Positions 1 to 10,211 of a DNA stretch of 64,000 bases are shown piece after piece. Numbering within the stretch: the first letter of the stretch is position 1; every line of letters begins with the position of its first letter. The translations under genes were made by a program, and so were the position numbers. Origin of the DNA: Lepidodermella squamata (Eukaryota; Gastrotricha); assembly GCA_047495785.1 (NCBI GenBank), contig JBLDXI010000001.1, forward strand, positions 4,960,001 to 5,024,000. Reading direction: 5' to 3'. The notes under the pieces are model-generated. The model did not search any database, had not been told where the DNA came from, and saw only the letters and a program-made list of their open reading frames with translations.

Positions 1-204
1 CACTGAAAGCGCTACCTCGCGAAAAACCGAGAATTTTTTTATTTTTCTTCATGGAGCAAGTTTTTTGAAAAATAGACGGAAAGCTTGATGATCATTGGCG
101 CCATAAGAATCCAACAGAAAACCAACTGACCACCAATTTTAGCAATGCGAAGAGCAAGAACACGAATACGCAATAAAATTGCGATGCTAATGAACAACTC
201 AACG

Positions 205-212
205 CTATAAAA
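205..212 (+). promoter_or_regulatory. TATA box of the secreted Pro/Ala-rich gene
   Basis: CTATAAAA lies about 90 bp before the ATG at 298, a spacing that fits a core promoter with a short 5'UTR. Confidence 0.5.
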
Positions 213-297
213 GCAGGCGATTTACGATTGATATTCAACATTACTCATAACATTTTACAATATCGTACACTATTCGAACACATTCACTCATAAGAAC

Positions 298-1454
298 ATG
301 AAAACCGTCTCAGTCGCCTCCCTGTCCTTTGCTATTCTTCTCATTTGTAAGTTCAATATATCATACAATTCACCAAGTTGGAAAGCTGTGTATCATTGAT
401 AGATCTGGCCCAGATAGTTGGATCGGATCCGATACCAGAAGGCAATGCTACTAATTTAGGCGGTGCTGGGCCCGTACATGCAGTGCCTGCGCCCGCCGAG
501 AACGCCGAAACCGCCCCGTCGCAACAAGCAGGCACGCCAGGCGAGCCTGCGGCCGGTGTTGCTGTTGCTCAACCCGATACTGCTCCAGCTGCTCCGAATG
601 TTCAACCAAGCTCTCCTCTCTCAGAGCAGCCGGTCGATCCATCACCAGCAGTGAAGATTGAGCCCACTTCCAACGTCGAAACGCCCTTGCCGCAGCCACA
701 GGCTGACATCGCCAGCGGTGTCGATAAGTCCGTGCCAAATGTTGATTTCACTGCAAACGCCGCAATCGCGAAGCCTGAGCCTGCTTCAGCCATCCCGCAA
801 TCGGCTGCTCCAGCTGCAACTGAAATCGCTGCGGAGAAGGTCGTTCCAGCGGCTCCCTCAGCGCCAATTGCTCTTCCGCCTGCCGAGCCTGTTTCAAGCG
901 TCTCACAAACAGCTGAAACTGGACCAAACATCGTCCCTGCGTCCGTTGGTAATGAAGTGAGCGGCGCGAATGTCCAGCCAAGCATTGCCGTTCCTTCTCC
1001 GCTTGAGCCGATCTCATCTACATCCGCGAAGTCCGAGCCTGTTTCTAACAATGAAACTCCTTTGCCGCAACCAGCTCCTCAAGTTGACATTGGAATCGAT
1101 GTTGCAAAGGTCGATGTTGAAGCTACTGAAGATGAGCAAGAAGATGAGCCCAGCCGTGCTGATCTCGGACCTATCGAAGCCCAGCCAGCCTGGTTGGAAG
1201 AGCCTAACGATGCTGGTTTGCATTTGAACAACTTGAAGCAGATGGCAGAAGGCGCGCGGCAAGATGCAGTGAACGAAGCCCGAGAGCGCCATAGGTTGGT
1301 CAAAATGCAGATGCATCACGTTCGAGCCATCATCAGGGAAGCCGGCAAGTTGGCACATCTGCTCACTAAGCATAAAAACATGGGCGGGCCTGCTGTGGCA
1401 AGCTTGGATCCGATCATCAAAACAATCGACCGCATTCAAGGCCATGGCCTTTGA
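298..1454 (+). CDS. secreted Pro/Ala/Glu-rich protein, unknown family
   Basis: I do not recognise the family. Two exons are inferred: 298-346 and 403-1454, with GTAAGT donor and TAG acceptor in matching phase, giving about 366 residues. The first exon encodes a hydrophobic stretch typical of a signal peptide (MKTVSVASLSFAILLI), so the product is probably secreted. Residues 20-270 are low in complexity and rich in Pro, Ala, Val, Ser and Glu, with imperfect internal repeats such as ETPLPQP (seen twice) and SEPVS. The last 100 residues are charged and probably helical. There is a TATA box upstream and AATAAA at 1571-1576. The long open frame with an intact signal peptide supports a real gene. 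A matrix, cuticle or secretory role would be a guess. Confidence 0.7.
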
Positions 1455-2456
1455 ATGACAATTATACAGACTGATGATACACTTTGATTACAATAATTTG
1501 AAACATTTTTTACGCTATGCTTGTTTATTCTATTGTTGGTACAAATTTTAACACTAAGCTACATTTTCGAAATAAAGCTAATCATGACTTATCAACAAGG
1601 GATTCATTAAACACGTAAAAATTAGCGTGAAAAACAGCTTTGGCCTTTTTAGAAGCTGTGAGCAGGGTCCGAAAACAACGCAAATTAGCCCTGCATACTA
1701 ACCGAATTTGTGACCATAACTGTTGCTGGTTATTCTGAAAAACTGTCAATAATTTTTTAACCGAAAATGTTGTCTTCATTCGGAGCATCGCATCGTTGGC
1801 TATAGCAAATGTGCGATCTTAAAACTCCTCTGAACTAATCGCTGCGATCAAAACTCCTGAATAGCAGTTCGCTCTAATATTTCTAGCAATAATCACTAAT
1901 ATTAGCTAAATTTTCAATGTTTCGTCTGTGAACGGTTTGCAGTCTCCATCGGATCACGTTCAACTTACCTCAATCTTGAAAGCATCATGATCACAATATT
2001 AAGCAGAATCCCATCAACAAGAAATGCGACAAAAAATAGAACAACTATGGCACCGAAGACAATGCCATTTTTATTTAAAAATTCTTGTTAGCCACATTCT
2101 GTATCAATTTACAATTTATATCAAGACCAATAATTCGGCGCATTATGAAACTGAGATCCATTAATGCTAGCGTTGAGTATTGCTGAAAATCCGCAGGCGT
2201 TGCTTGTTCAGACCCTTCACCAGGTTCACAGCCCAAAGTACTTGGAAGCTGCGCTCAAATCGCCGACCTCGCTCACAAGTAAAGAGCAGGTATACGCAAT
2301 CACCAGAAGACTGAGCTAAAGGTTTAATGAAATTCTTAAACTGGAAACTTCAGTGATTTAGAACGTGACTTACAATTTTATTCGCACTCAAATGCCAACT
2401 CCTGACGTCATCCGCAACTGAACAAACAAGAGATATAATAAGGTCCTGGTTGGAAA
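1455..2456. other. intergenic, no gene seen
   Basis: It holds the poly(A) signal of the preceding gene at 1571-1576. Short frames here lack splice or codon support. Confidence 0.5.
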
Positions 2457-2736
2457 TCAAGAACCTATTAGAGGAGTTGGATCAATGACAAAGTCGGTTT
2501 CGCTTCGCTGGCTCGTGTCGCTGTTATCCTCATCGTGAATGAACGCGTCACCGAAGACATATGCGTAAGCCAACCCGTCCTTAGGATCAGTCAATCGAGC
2601 GCCGTAATACCAATCGCCCTCGATACACTTCGGGTCCAGCTTGAACTCACCTTCTCCCCAAACAGGTCGGAAATATACATTCTTGTCCTTAATTCCGTCC
2701 CAATTACGAGCGTGACACCAATCATCTTTCTTTCTT
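2457..2736 (-). pseudogene. orphan terminal exon, unidentified protein fragment
   Basis: On the minus strand an open frame of about 90 codons runs from near 2736 to a TGA at 2457-2459. Its composition looks strongly coding: rich in Trp, Tyr, Asp and Gly, with segments such as KDDWCHARNWDG, VYFRPVWGEGEF and EGDWYYGARLTD. It has no ATG of its own, and the upstream side ends at AG-like acceptor sites in a GAAAG run, so it looks like a last exon. No matching upstream exon is visible before the interspersed repeat at 2907-3080. It may be a gene remnant or the end of a gene with a distant first exon. The family is not recognised. Confidence 0.45.
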
Positions 2737-2906
2737 TCATCTTTTGTGGAGGCGGTTGAAGTTGGCGCGCAAACGTCGCTTTAGAGACTAAATTACAAAT
2801 TAATTTATATACCAAAATTTTTGTTTTGTTTTTGCGCGTCAGAAAAAAAAATAACATATGTTACGGAATTTTTTGATTTTGGGCGCGCAATTTTTAAACC
2901 TACCTT

Positions 2907-3080
2907 AGAAGTGCGATCGACTGGCGAGAGGTAACGGGATCGACTGGTGTCGCTGTATGATGTTCTTTAGCTATAGAAGGTATTTGACTGATGCGATGCG
3001 ACTCTCGATTTCGAGCTTCTGACACGGATACGCCGGTAGCCACCGCTCAAGGGCGTAGATGTGTGTGGCCATACTCCTCT
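2907..3080. repeat. interspersed repeat, copy 1
   Basis: About 170 bp matches 9320-9470 in direct orientation, sharing the blocks GATGTTCTTTAGCTA, GCGACTCTCGATTTC and GTGGCCATAC. This copy carries an extra 23 bp near 2918-2940 that the other lacks. No open frame was seen, so the repeat is of unknown type. Confidence 0.65.
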
Positions 3081-3225
3081 ACCCTTGCTAAATTGACAGA
3101 GAAGCCATAGCCCCGCGGCGCGCTGGCGCGCGCTCTTTTCTCTTCGCTCATCCCTTGGTCGATGTTATGGTCTGAAAATCATCTGAAATCAACTGCTTCT
3201 GACGCATTATCTGTGCACGCGTTGC

Positions 3226-3855
3226 TTGCGTTATCACATTGATAACAAATGAAAACAATAATATGGTTCGACGTGTCACGTTGAACAACCCCAAGAAAAG
3301 GTATGCTAAGGCGAAATTTTTTATCATTGTTGATCAAAGCCGCGTTTGTAACAGGAATATTCTTTCACTCGAAGCAATAACGCAACTGAATGAAGAATTC
3401 GATCAACTAGCTCAGGATAAGAACCTGAGAGCTGTTGTCATCGCAGCAGCCGGTCCAGTGTTCTCAGCTGGCCACGATTTACGCGAGCTGGCCAGCGGCT
3501 CTGACGCGTTTCGCCGCGAAGTTTTCCGGACTTACAATACTTTCATGTCAAAACTCCGCACTCTTCCCGTTCCGGTGATCGCACGGGTATGTAGTTACTT
3601 GGCGGATCTTCAGACCTCGAATTAGTGTCGTGTGTAGGTCCACGCGTTGGCCGCAGCCGCTGGTTGCCAGCTAGTTGCAGCATGCGATATGGCAGTTGCA
3701 TTGGATTCAGCTTCATTCTCCACTCCATGGTATGCATATTCACCGAAGTTATTACCAATATTGACTGATCAACTTTTCTAGTGTATCCGTCGGAATTTTT
3801 TGCACCAGTCCTGGCGTTTTCGTATGACGATCCGTCCCCGCTAAGGACATGGTAA
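3226..3855 (+). pseudogene. truncated ECHDC3 pseudogene
   Basis: This is a partial copy of the ECHDC3 gene at 56049-57160. It holds the 3' part of exon 1, exons 2 and 3, most of exon 4, and the intervening introns, so it arose by DNA duplication and not by retroposition. It lacks the start codon and mitochondrial leader and the last two exons. Exon 4 carries an in-frame TGA at 3825-3827 and a small deletion before ATGGACATG, and the exon 3 donor context is changed. Exon 2 (3354-3585) still looks identical to the functional gene, whereas intron 1 has diverged clearly. It cannot encode a complete crotonase fold. Confidence 0.9.
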
Positions 3856-5230
3856 TAATGAACTTTCTCCTTCTACGACATCAGACTATTGAAACACGGA
3901 GCTGGAACCATGGACTGTGGGACGTATTTTGCTGTATGTTTCTGCTTATGAAAATATATTCTACCATGTCGCCGTTCAGGTGGTTCTATGCATTGCGCCG
4001 CCTTCAGGATTTTGATATTTTGAAACCTAAACTAATTTCACGGGCTAGTGTTTCTTCTCCTGGGTTATGGAAACCCTAGTGTTTTGTTGGTAAATTTCGA
4101 GTGCGGGAATACCGTAATTTGGTGTGACTTTTGTTAGTGGGGTGACATTAACACAGGTTTTTGCGATCGACTTTCAATCAATAAAATCTTAGCAAATTGA
4201 TAAGCTAACCCCCTCAATACCTATGGATGAAAGCGGAAAGCCAGTGACGAGTAGAAACAGATAATGCAGTCAAAGAACTATTAGGTACAAGCATGAATTG
4301 TAGCGGACAGGTAACGGTGGTCAAAGTCACTCGAAACGCATGTTAGATGCTATTGGGATGACTTCGTATTTCGTACCACTGAAATATCGAATCCGACAGG
4401 GTAAAGACCCCATGAGTGGGCTACCGTTGGATAGCCTGTAATCAGAGTGGTTCGAAAACGACATTCGATTTCGATTTTGATCGCATGGATTCCTTTGGCT
4501 AGTCACCCAAATTATACCTGAAATCGATAATGAAATTAATGAATGATTTCAATCCTTCTGTCGGTTCTCACTAAAATGTAGCATGCATATCCATGACTTC
4601 GTTTCATTTTGACGCGTGCCTCGCTTTAATGATTTCCTGACTTCATTCATGTATTATGCTTCAATAATTGACTAACATGTTAATTTGAACTACTAGGTCA
4701 CCTGATCAACTGATCGTTTTCGTGATAACTGCTGCTGATAAATGTTTCTGTGGAACCGGAACCACGTTCATTCACCTCTACGATCGAGGCTGCAGCCCAG
4801 GCATTCACTTTCATGAAGCACGTGCAGCATGACTCGACGAAATCGCCCGTTTGGGTTTGCACTTTGAACTAAAAACTCGAAGCGCTTCTTCTGATTCGTT
4901 GCGTTATTGAAATTTTCTAATCTGAAATAAAAAACGATGACACACTTGTTCATTTTTCTGGTAAATTGGTGGAATATCGCAGAAAACAATCATAAAGCAA
5001 GAGAAATGACTTCGCTGTTAAATTTATAAATTGAAAATAATCACAATGAGGATTGGTAGATAAAATAATTAGAGAATGCTGCCCTACGTGTATGAATCCG
5101 GATTTTCCATCGTCGTCACATCCCTCTCACCAGCAACTGATGAGAGCCAAGGTGAGAATTGTAACCGCAAGCCATTATATAATAACCGAGTAATATAATT
5201 TAAATGACTTGATAATATATGAGATTCTTA
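3856..5230. other. AT-rich intergenic, no gene seen
   Basis: Only short frames without splice context were found. Confidence 0.45.
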
Positions 5231-5310
5231 TTCGGCACCTTTCGGCACCTTTCGGCACCATTCGGCACCATTCGGCACCCGTCGGCACCCTTCGGCACCC
5301 TTCGGCACCA
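5231..5310. repeat. 10-bp minisatellite, 8 units
   Basis: Eight head-to-tail copies of TTCGGCACCN are present, with the last base varying among T, A and C and one GTCGGCACCC unit. Confidence 0.95.
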
Positions 5311-6164
5311 TCTGCCTTAACTACCGCTTACACACCGCGGCAAGACAGTAGCGCGCGCAGATGACATATAATTACGCAAGAAAATTACTTATCTAATGCG
5401 TATCGCTTACATGTACATACATTGTCATAGGAAATAAATAAGTACAAGTAAGATGTTTACGCTGTTTAGCGCTTTTTTCCAATCTAGGCGCGCGTATTTT
5501 GTTACGAACAAAGGCGCGCAGTAATCGCCGGTTACGGCATAGGTAGCCAGTTACGGCATAATTAGCAGGTTACGGCAACTCGCTATTCGCAGAGCAGGGA
5601 ATAACAGCCGTTGAAAAAGTATTTGTGCATTATGTATAGCGCATTATTTGAATTTTGCCAATATTCCTTCCGTTTTGAAATACACGCGGTTTTTACCTGC
5701 TGTGAAACAGTGCGATATCCAACCCATTCTATCCAAATTTCATGAATATCGTTTATTTTAGAAATCCCTGTCCATAAATCCTTTCCGCGCTGACGTTACC
5801 ATCTCGGATCCCTAGATGCTGCATATACTCCTAGCATGCCTATAACAAATTTATTCTTCCATTCATTATTGAGCAGTGTTTTCATGAGACGTACTATGAG
5901 ATGTCGTAGCTTGGAGAAAAGCAGAAGAACAGGGATTTTTTTATAATTTTTGCGATCTTGAGCTTTCATCATCATCATCTTTGAGGGATTGCGGGCTTCG
6001 AAGCCGCAGCGCCTATATGAAATACGTCTCATGATTTTTGTCTGGCCCATGCTATCACTATCTTTTTAAATGGTTTCGCAATCGCTGCACATTTTTTTCG
6101 CATTTTTTGATGCGCTAACCGTTATCGTTTCAATAGCAATTTTTTCTCCTCCGAGCCTTGTTAT
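5311..6164. other. intergenic, no gene seen
   Basis: Three GGTTACGGCA-type words lie near 5530-5575. No supported gene was found. Confidence 0.4.
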
Positions 6165-6366
6165 TACCGTATTACCGCGCTTCGAGTGTCATTCCACTAT
6201 AGCTCGTTTTATAGTGACATGTCACTATGCCCCGTTTATAGTGACATGCCAGATTAAATTTCAATGCAAAACATTAGGTGCCACTATAATCGAGGTAAAT
6301 GAAAACCTGTCAAAAACCATGTTTCACTTTATAGTGGCATGACACTCAAAGCGCGGTAATACGGTA
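6165..6366. mobile_element. MITE-like element with about 38-bp terminal inverted repeats
   Basis: The left end begins TACCGTATTACCGCGCTT and the right end is its inverted complement, ending AAGCGCGGTAATACGGTA. The match continues inward through GAGTGTCAT and CCACTATA with only two mismatches. The element is 202 bp, has no coding capacity, and has TA at both tips, which would suit a Tc1/mariner-type TA target duplication. An internal perfect palindrome (ATAGTGACATGTCACTAT, 6211-6228) lies inside. Confidence 0.85.
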
Positions 6367-7863
6367 TGCATCTTCTTACTTAAATTTTATCGTAAAACTG
6401 TATTGCTCTCAAGCTCTGATTTCCAGGCTTCAGAAAGCAAAGGAAAGCTTTTTGTTGAATCTGTTGACAGTTCAAATCAGCTTCAAATTATAATAAATGA
6501 AGAGAGAATTGAGATAAGGTCGTGTTGAAAGTTTGTTTGTCTTGATTTGAGTCGAATTTTGCCACCATTTGGTCAGGTCGACAACCCCTCCGATGTCATT
6601 CTGATGTGGGTCCTATGATTCCAATAGTATTGAGTTAGCAGTTAGCATGTGCTCTTTGGTCTTTGGTATCTTCACTTTGTGCGATTGAAATGGTAGGAAA
6701 AGTTATTTTTGCGTTAGCTATAATCTTGCTCCTACTAAAACTGTGTGTCACTACAACTCTTGGTTGGTTCTAGGTTGGAACGCGGTGCGGAATGAGGTTG
6801 AAATTTGAGTGGCGGATTGATTTCACCTCTGATATCTAGACGAATTGAATGTCCGCTAAAGCACATATGACTAATTAAAGAATCCGTTTCGTCCCATTGG
6901 AAGCTGAATGAGCCAGTACTATACCCGGGTCGCAGTTGAAATTTTATGCGAAAAACGGTATTCGGTCTGCCAGTACAATATTTCAAAAGGGAGGAAGTAA
7001 TTAGCCGGCAGATTCAAAGCTCTAAAATTTGGGATCGTTTAGGCCGGCGTTAGTCAGGGTGCCTTCCCAATATACGTTACTCATAGCGAAGAATTGACCT
7101 ATTTGTGGCAGAATCCATTAAAAGACACCGCTTCTCCCGCCAAAAACGTGAGGAAGCGAAGCCTAAATCATTTCCTGTTGTAAGAATAGCAATGAAGTTA
7201 GATACGCTCACTTGCTATGCCAAGTGCTTTTATGTGAAAGATTCCTGATTCGCCACAACCTTGACCAGAACAGCATGAGAATTCGCTCAGGGTTTTGAAG
7301 CAAAGACGCGAGATTCCAACGACATTTCGTAAAATCACGTTTATCAGAAGCTAGCGCCGCAAAAGAAATTATTATTCAAAAAAATGCTGAGCCTTTAGCA
7401 GCTACGAGCTACATCAGCATTCGGTGCCTAGTGGTCGCGCTTGTATTAAAAAATGTGCGGTTGAAATAATTTAAAGGTTCCAACATGGCTCTAAGCACGG
7501 CTTTCCTGATTGATTTGAATAAAATAAAATAAAATGCAAATAGTACGCTGATGACATGACCTCTTGCCATTTTATCTATCTTTTTCAGCCAAATGCTAAC
7601 GTTGCAGGAGTGTATTAATAAAAACGGTACTAAATAGACAACAGTCTAGCTTCTTCCCCACCTTTTAAAGATATTTTCAGCACCGCATAGCGTTGATTCG
7701 TCGAATACCGCAGTAAATTTGAAGATTCTGCTTTCCGTGCCAAAAATATAAAAAGCTGCCCACGAATTATCTAACTGATAGTATAAAGTAAAATTCAAAT
7801 ATGTAGGCAGAAGGTTCCCACAGACGCAACCTGAACCAACGCCGAACTTGGAAAGGGAGGCAT
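6367..7863. other. intergenic, no supported gene
   Basis: Open frames here are short and show no family signature or consistent splice structure. Confidence 0.4.
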
Positions 7864-7870
7864 TATAAAG
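7864..7870 (+). promoter_or_regulatory. possible TATA box
   Basis: TATAAAG lies 84 bp before the ATG of a 29-codon plus-strand frame (7948-8037). The spacing resembles the TATA-ATG distance of the gene at 298. Confidence 0.3.
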
Positions 7871-7947
7871 ACAGTGAGCCGACGCGAAAGCCACAGCGCT
7901 TCATTGCAGAGATTCACTTCAAATTCAACACGATCGAGATTCATAAT

Positions 7948-8037
7948 ATGTGTTCACATTATGATCCATATGATTCATACTATCCAATCATAGCGGCTCC
8001 AGACATTGACTTTGTTGAAATCACTGTAGCCGTCTAA
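7948..8037 (+). CDS. possible 29-residue peptide, antisense to an unidentified ORF
   Basis: ATG at 7948 opens a short frame starting MCSHYDPYDSYYP and ending TAA at 8035-8037. It follows a TATA-like element at normal spacing and overlaps the 3' end of the minus-strand frame 7975-8379. Its Tyr/Asp-rich composition is unusual. At this size it may be chance. Confidence 0.2.
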   Translation: MCSHYDPYDSYYPIIAAPDIDFVEITVAV

Positions 8038-8379
8038 AGATAAGAGTAGTTCACCGAGCTTCGTGCCGTCGATATCGTCGCGGTGAATAACGTGAACCCA
8101 GCTTTCACCATCATCGTTAGCCATGCGAACAATTCCATGCTTGTAAATACCTGGCTTGGCTTTGGTGACCTTTCGCAGTGTGTAGATGATGGTGCCACCT
8201 TCTGATTTCTCAGGTTCATCGTTTGCACGTTTCGGGTCGACATCTTTTATATCACCAAAGAGTACTTTGTCTTTGACAAGCACTTTTCCATCGTCGCATG
8301 CTTCGTAGCGGATAAAATGAGAGCACGAATCAACAGGTATTTTGTGCTGTTTCAGATAATCCAAAGAATTTCCTCGCAT
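7975..8379 (-). CDS. hypothetical 134-residue protein or terminal exon
   Basis: The minus-strand frame begins at an ATG whose complement is at 8377-8379 and ends TGA at 7975. The sequence looks like a folded domain: a balanced charged and aromatic composition, with segments such as KVLFGDIKDVDPKR, GGTIIYTLRKVTKAKPG and GESWVHVIHRDD. Immediately upstream on that strand is a good acceptor (TTTACATAG before AATGCGAGG), so this may be the last exon of a longer gene with a small first exon near 8400-8460. I see no signal peptide or membrane segment and do not recognise the family. Confidence 0.5.
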   Translation of the reverse strand: MRGNSLDYLKQHKIPVDSCSHFIRYEACDDGKVLVKDKVLFGDIKDVDPKRANDEPEKSEGGTIIYTLRKVTKAKPGIYKHGIVRMANDDGESWVHVIHRDDIDGTKLGELLLSLDGYSDFNKVNVWSRYDWIV

Positions 8380-9319
8380 TCTATGTAAAGAAGCGCTATA
8401 AATTCAAACGATGGCTAATGGCTATCGCCATTTCTTGTTGAGAATATAGCTGCGAACAATTTTAATTGTTAGCGATTTCGAATTAGATTCAGGATGTGCT
8501 CAGTCACGTTATATCAGTGAGCCGAAACCTTCGGAAACGCAAGTCCAATGCCATAAATATTTCATTGTCATTTAGAGGTGAAAGCATTTAGCATTTTGCT
8601 AAAAATTGAGTTTTCAATACCTTCTCAAGCGCCGCAGCGCAAAAACGCCACAAAGTTGTAGCTTTACCGAAATAACTGGAGAAACAGAGGCTGCACCCCG
8701 CACCCGCATGATCAACGCGCGACAGAAGCAAGTAAGTGGGTAGTCTTTATTTTGCTTAGCGCAGCTTGATGGCGCACGCCTTTTTCACTCATTAAGCCCC
8801 GCAAGAGGCCCTTTGTCCCCCGCATGACACATGCAATCTCGGCTAATAATGTTAGCACATTGGTATGAAAGATGCAAAAGTAAAGAAGTAATATTAACGC
8901 CTTGGTAACATTAAATATGTATCTGTACCGGAAGACCACTATTCTGAAGATGAAATGTTCACTTTATCTGCAAGTGCCGTTTGTGAGGAATTGGTGGGTT
9001 ATTAAGCTATTGGTATAAGTTATTGGAAGTCAGTAGTTCCAGCCAGATATGTCCGGGTTGACAGAGTGACAGATGACAGACAGATGTTCGACCCGAACAG
9101 CTGATTTTCAAATAGCTCTCCTGCAAATCCAATTTATTTTTCGCGCGCAAAATAAAAACTGACCTTCACAGAGTATACAATTTATATTTATTTTTTATAC
9201 AAATAATGTTTATAATTAAAAGCACATTTATTTTAATCGACGCAACGACGTCATCCTTCGCGACGGATCCGAAGAGCAGGGAAAGACGGCGGCGCCTGGC
9301 TTGTGAGTACCCTACCATA
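8380..9319. other. intergenic, no gene seen
   Basis: No frame with convincing composition was found. Confidence 0.4.
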
Positions 9320-9470
9320 GAAGTGCGATCGACTGGTATCGCTCGTGGATGTTCTTTAGCTAAGGTTTTTGACTGATGTGATGCGACTCTCGATTTCAAG
9401 TTCCTGACACGGAAACGCCTGCAGCCACCGCTTAACGGCGATGACGTGGGTGGCCATACACCTCTAATGG
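9320..9470. repeat. interspersed repeat, copy 2
   Basis: Direct-orientation relative of 2907-3080 without that copy's 23-bp insertion. It starts at the shared word AAGTGCGATCGACTGG. Confidence 0.65.
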
Positions 9471-10211
9471 TCGGAATGCTCAGAGGAACCAACATCTAAA
9501 TCGTCTGTCGTCTTCCTCAGTCAGGCCAAGTTAGGGGCGTTCATTAGAAGGGCTGCGGATGCTTGTGCTGTTTATTGAAGTTACCGGGCCATTTTTTAGC
9601 AAGCCAATGATAGGAAGGTGCTATTTTTGTGCCGATAGCGTGGTATTATGTGCCTCATCGAGACTTATTTCACATAAAAAGCACAAATTTAAGTAACACG
9701 AAAAGATGGCCCGCCATGGGATGGTTCAGGTACGTAGAAGGCAATTAGGGCTCTGCCGTACTCGCTCGATGCCGCCGCTCTCCTCAAACAGATAGGTTGA
9801 CCAGCAATCGACGGGAAATGCTAAATTCATGAAATGGCTCTAGTTTTGAAATGTTTGCACTCTGAAGCATCTGCCCTCATGGCGTGTTTTGCTCCAGGAG
9901 TAGCTCTCAAGGAACGAATTCCAAAAGGGCATATTGTGAATCACGCAATGGCGGCCTGATCGGGATGACTTGGATGATTGATAGTTGAATCAGCGAGCCA
10001 TTTCCGCAGTGTAAAAGTTAACACCCAATGGAATTTTACGCTGCATCGGTAGCGAACTTGACCCTGGGTTAACTTTCTTGAGATTTTTCTGTGCGAGAGA
10101 GAGACACGATTATGCTGAAAAAGACATTATTATTTATATACTTCCTCCTGAAAAGAAAAGGCTGAACGCCAGTTTAATTTATTTTAGTTTTAAACAATAT
10201 TTTCACGGAAA
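9471..10211. other. upstream region of the SPA17-like gene
   Basis: No gene was seen. It presumably holds the SPA17 promoter, but no clear TATA box is visible. Confidence 0.35.

Noticed and set aside
451-1445. Several long minus-strand and alternate-frame ORFs opposite the secreted Pro/Ala-rich gene
   Set aside because: They mirror the low-complexity coding strand and have no signal peptide, splice support or sensible domain composition.
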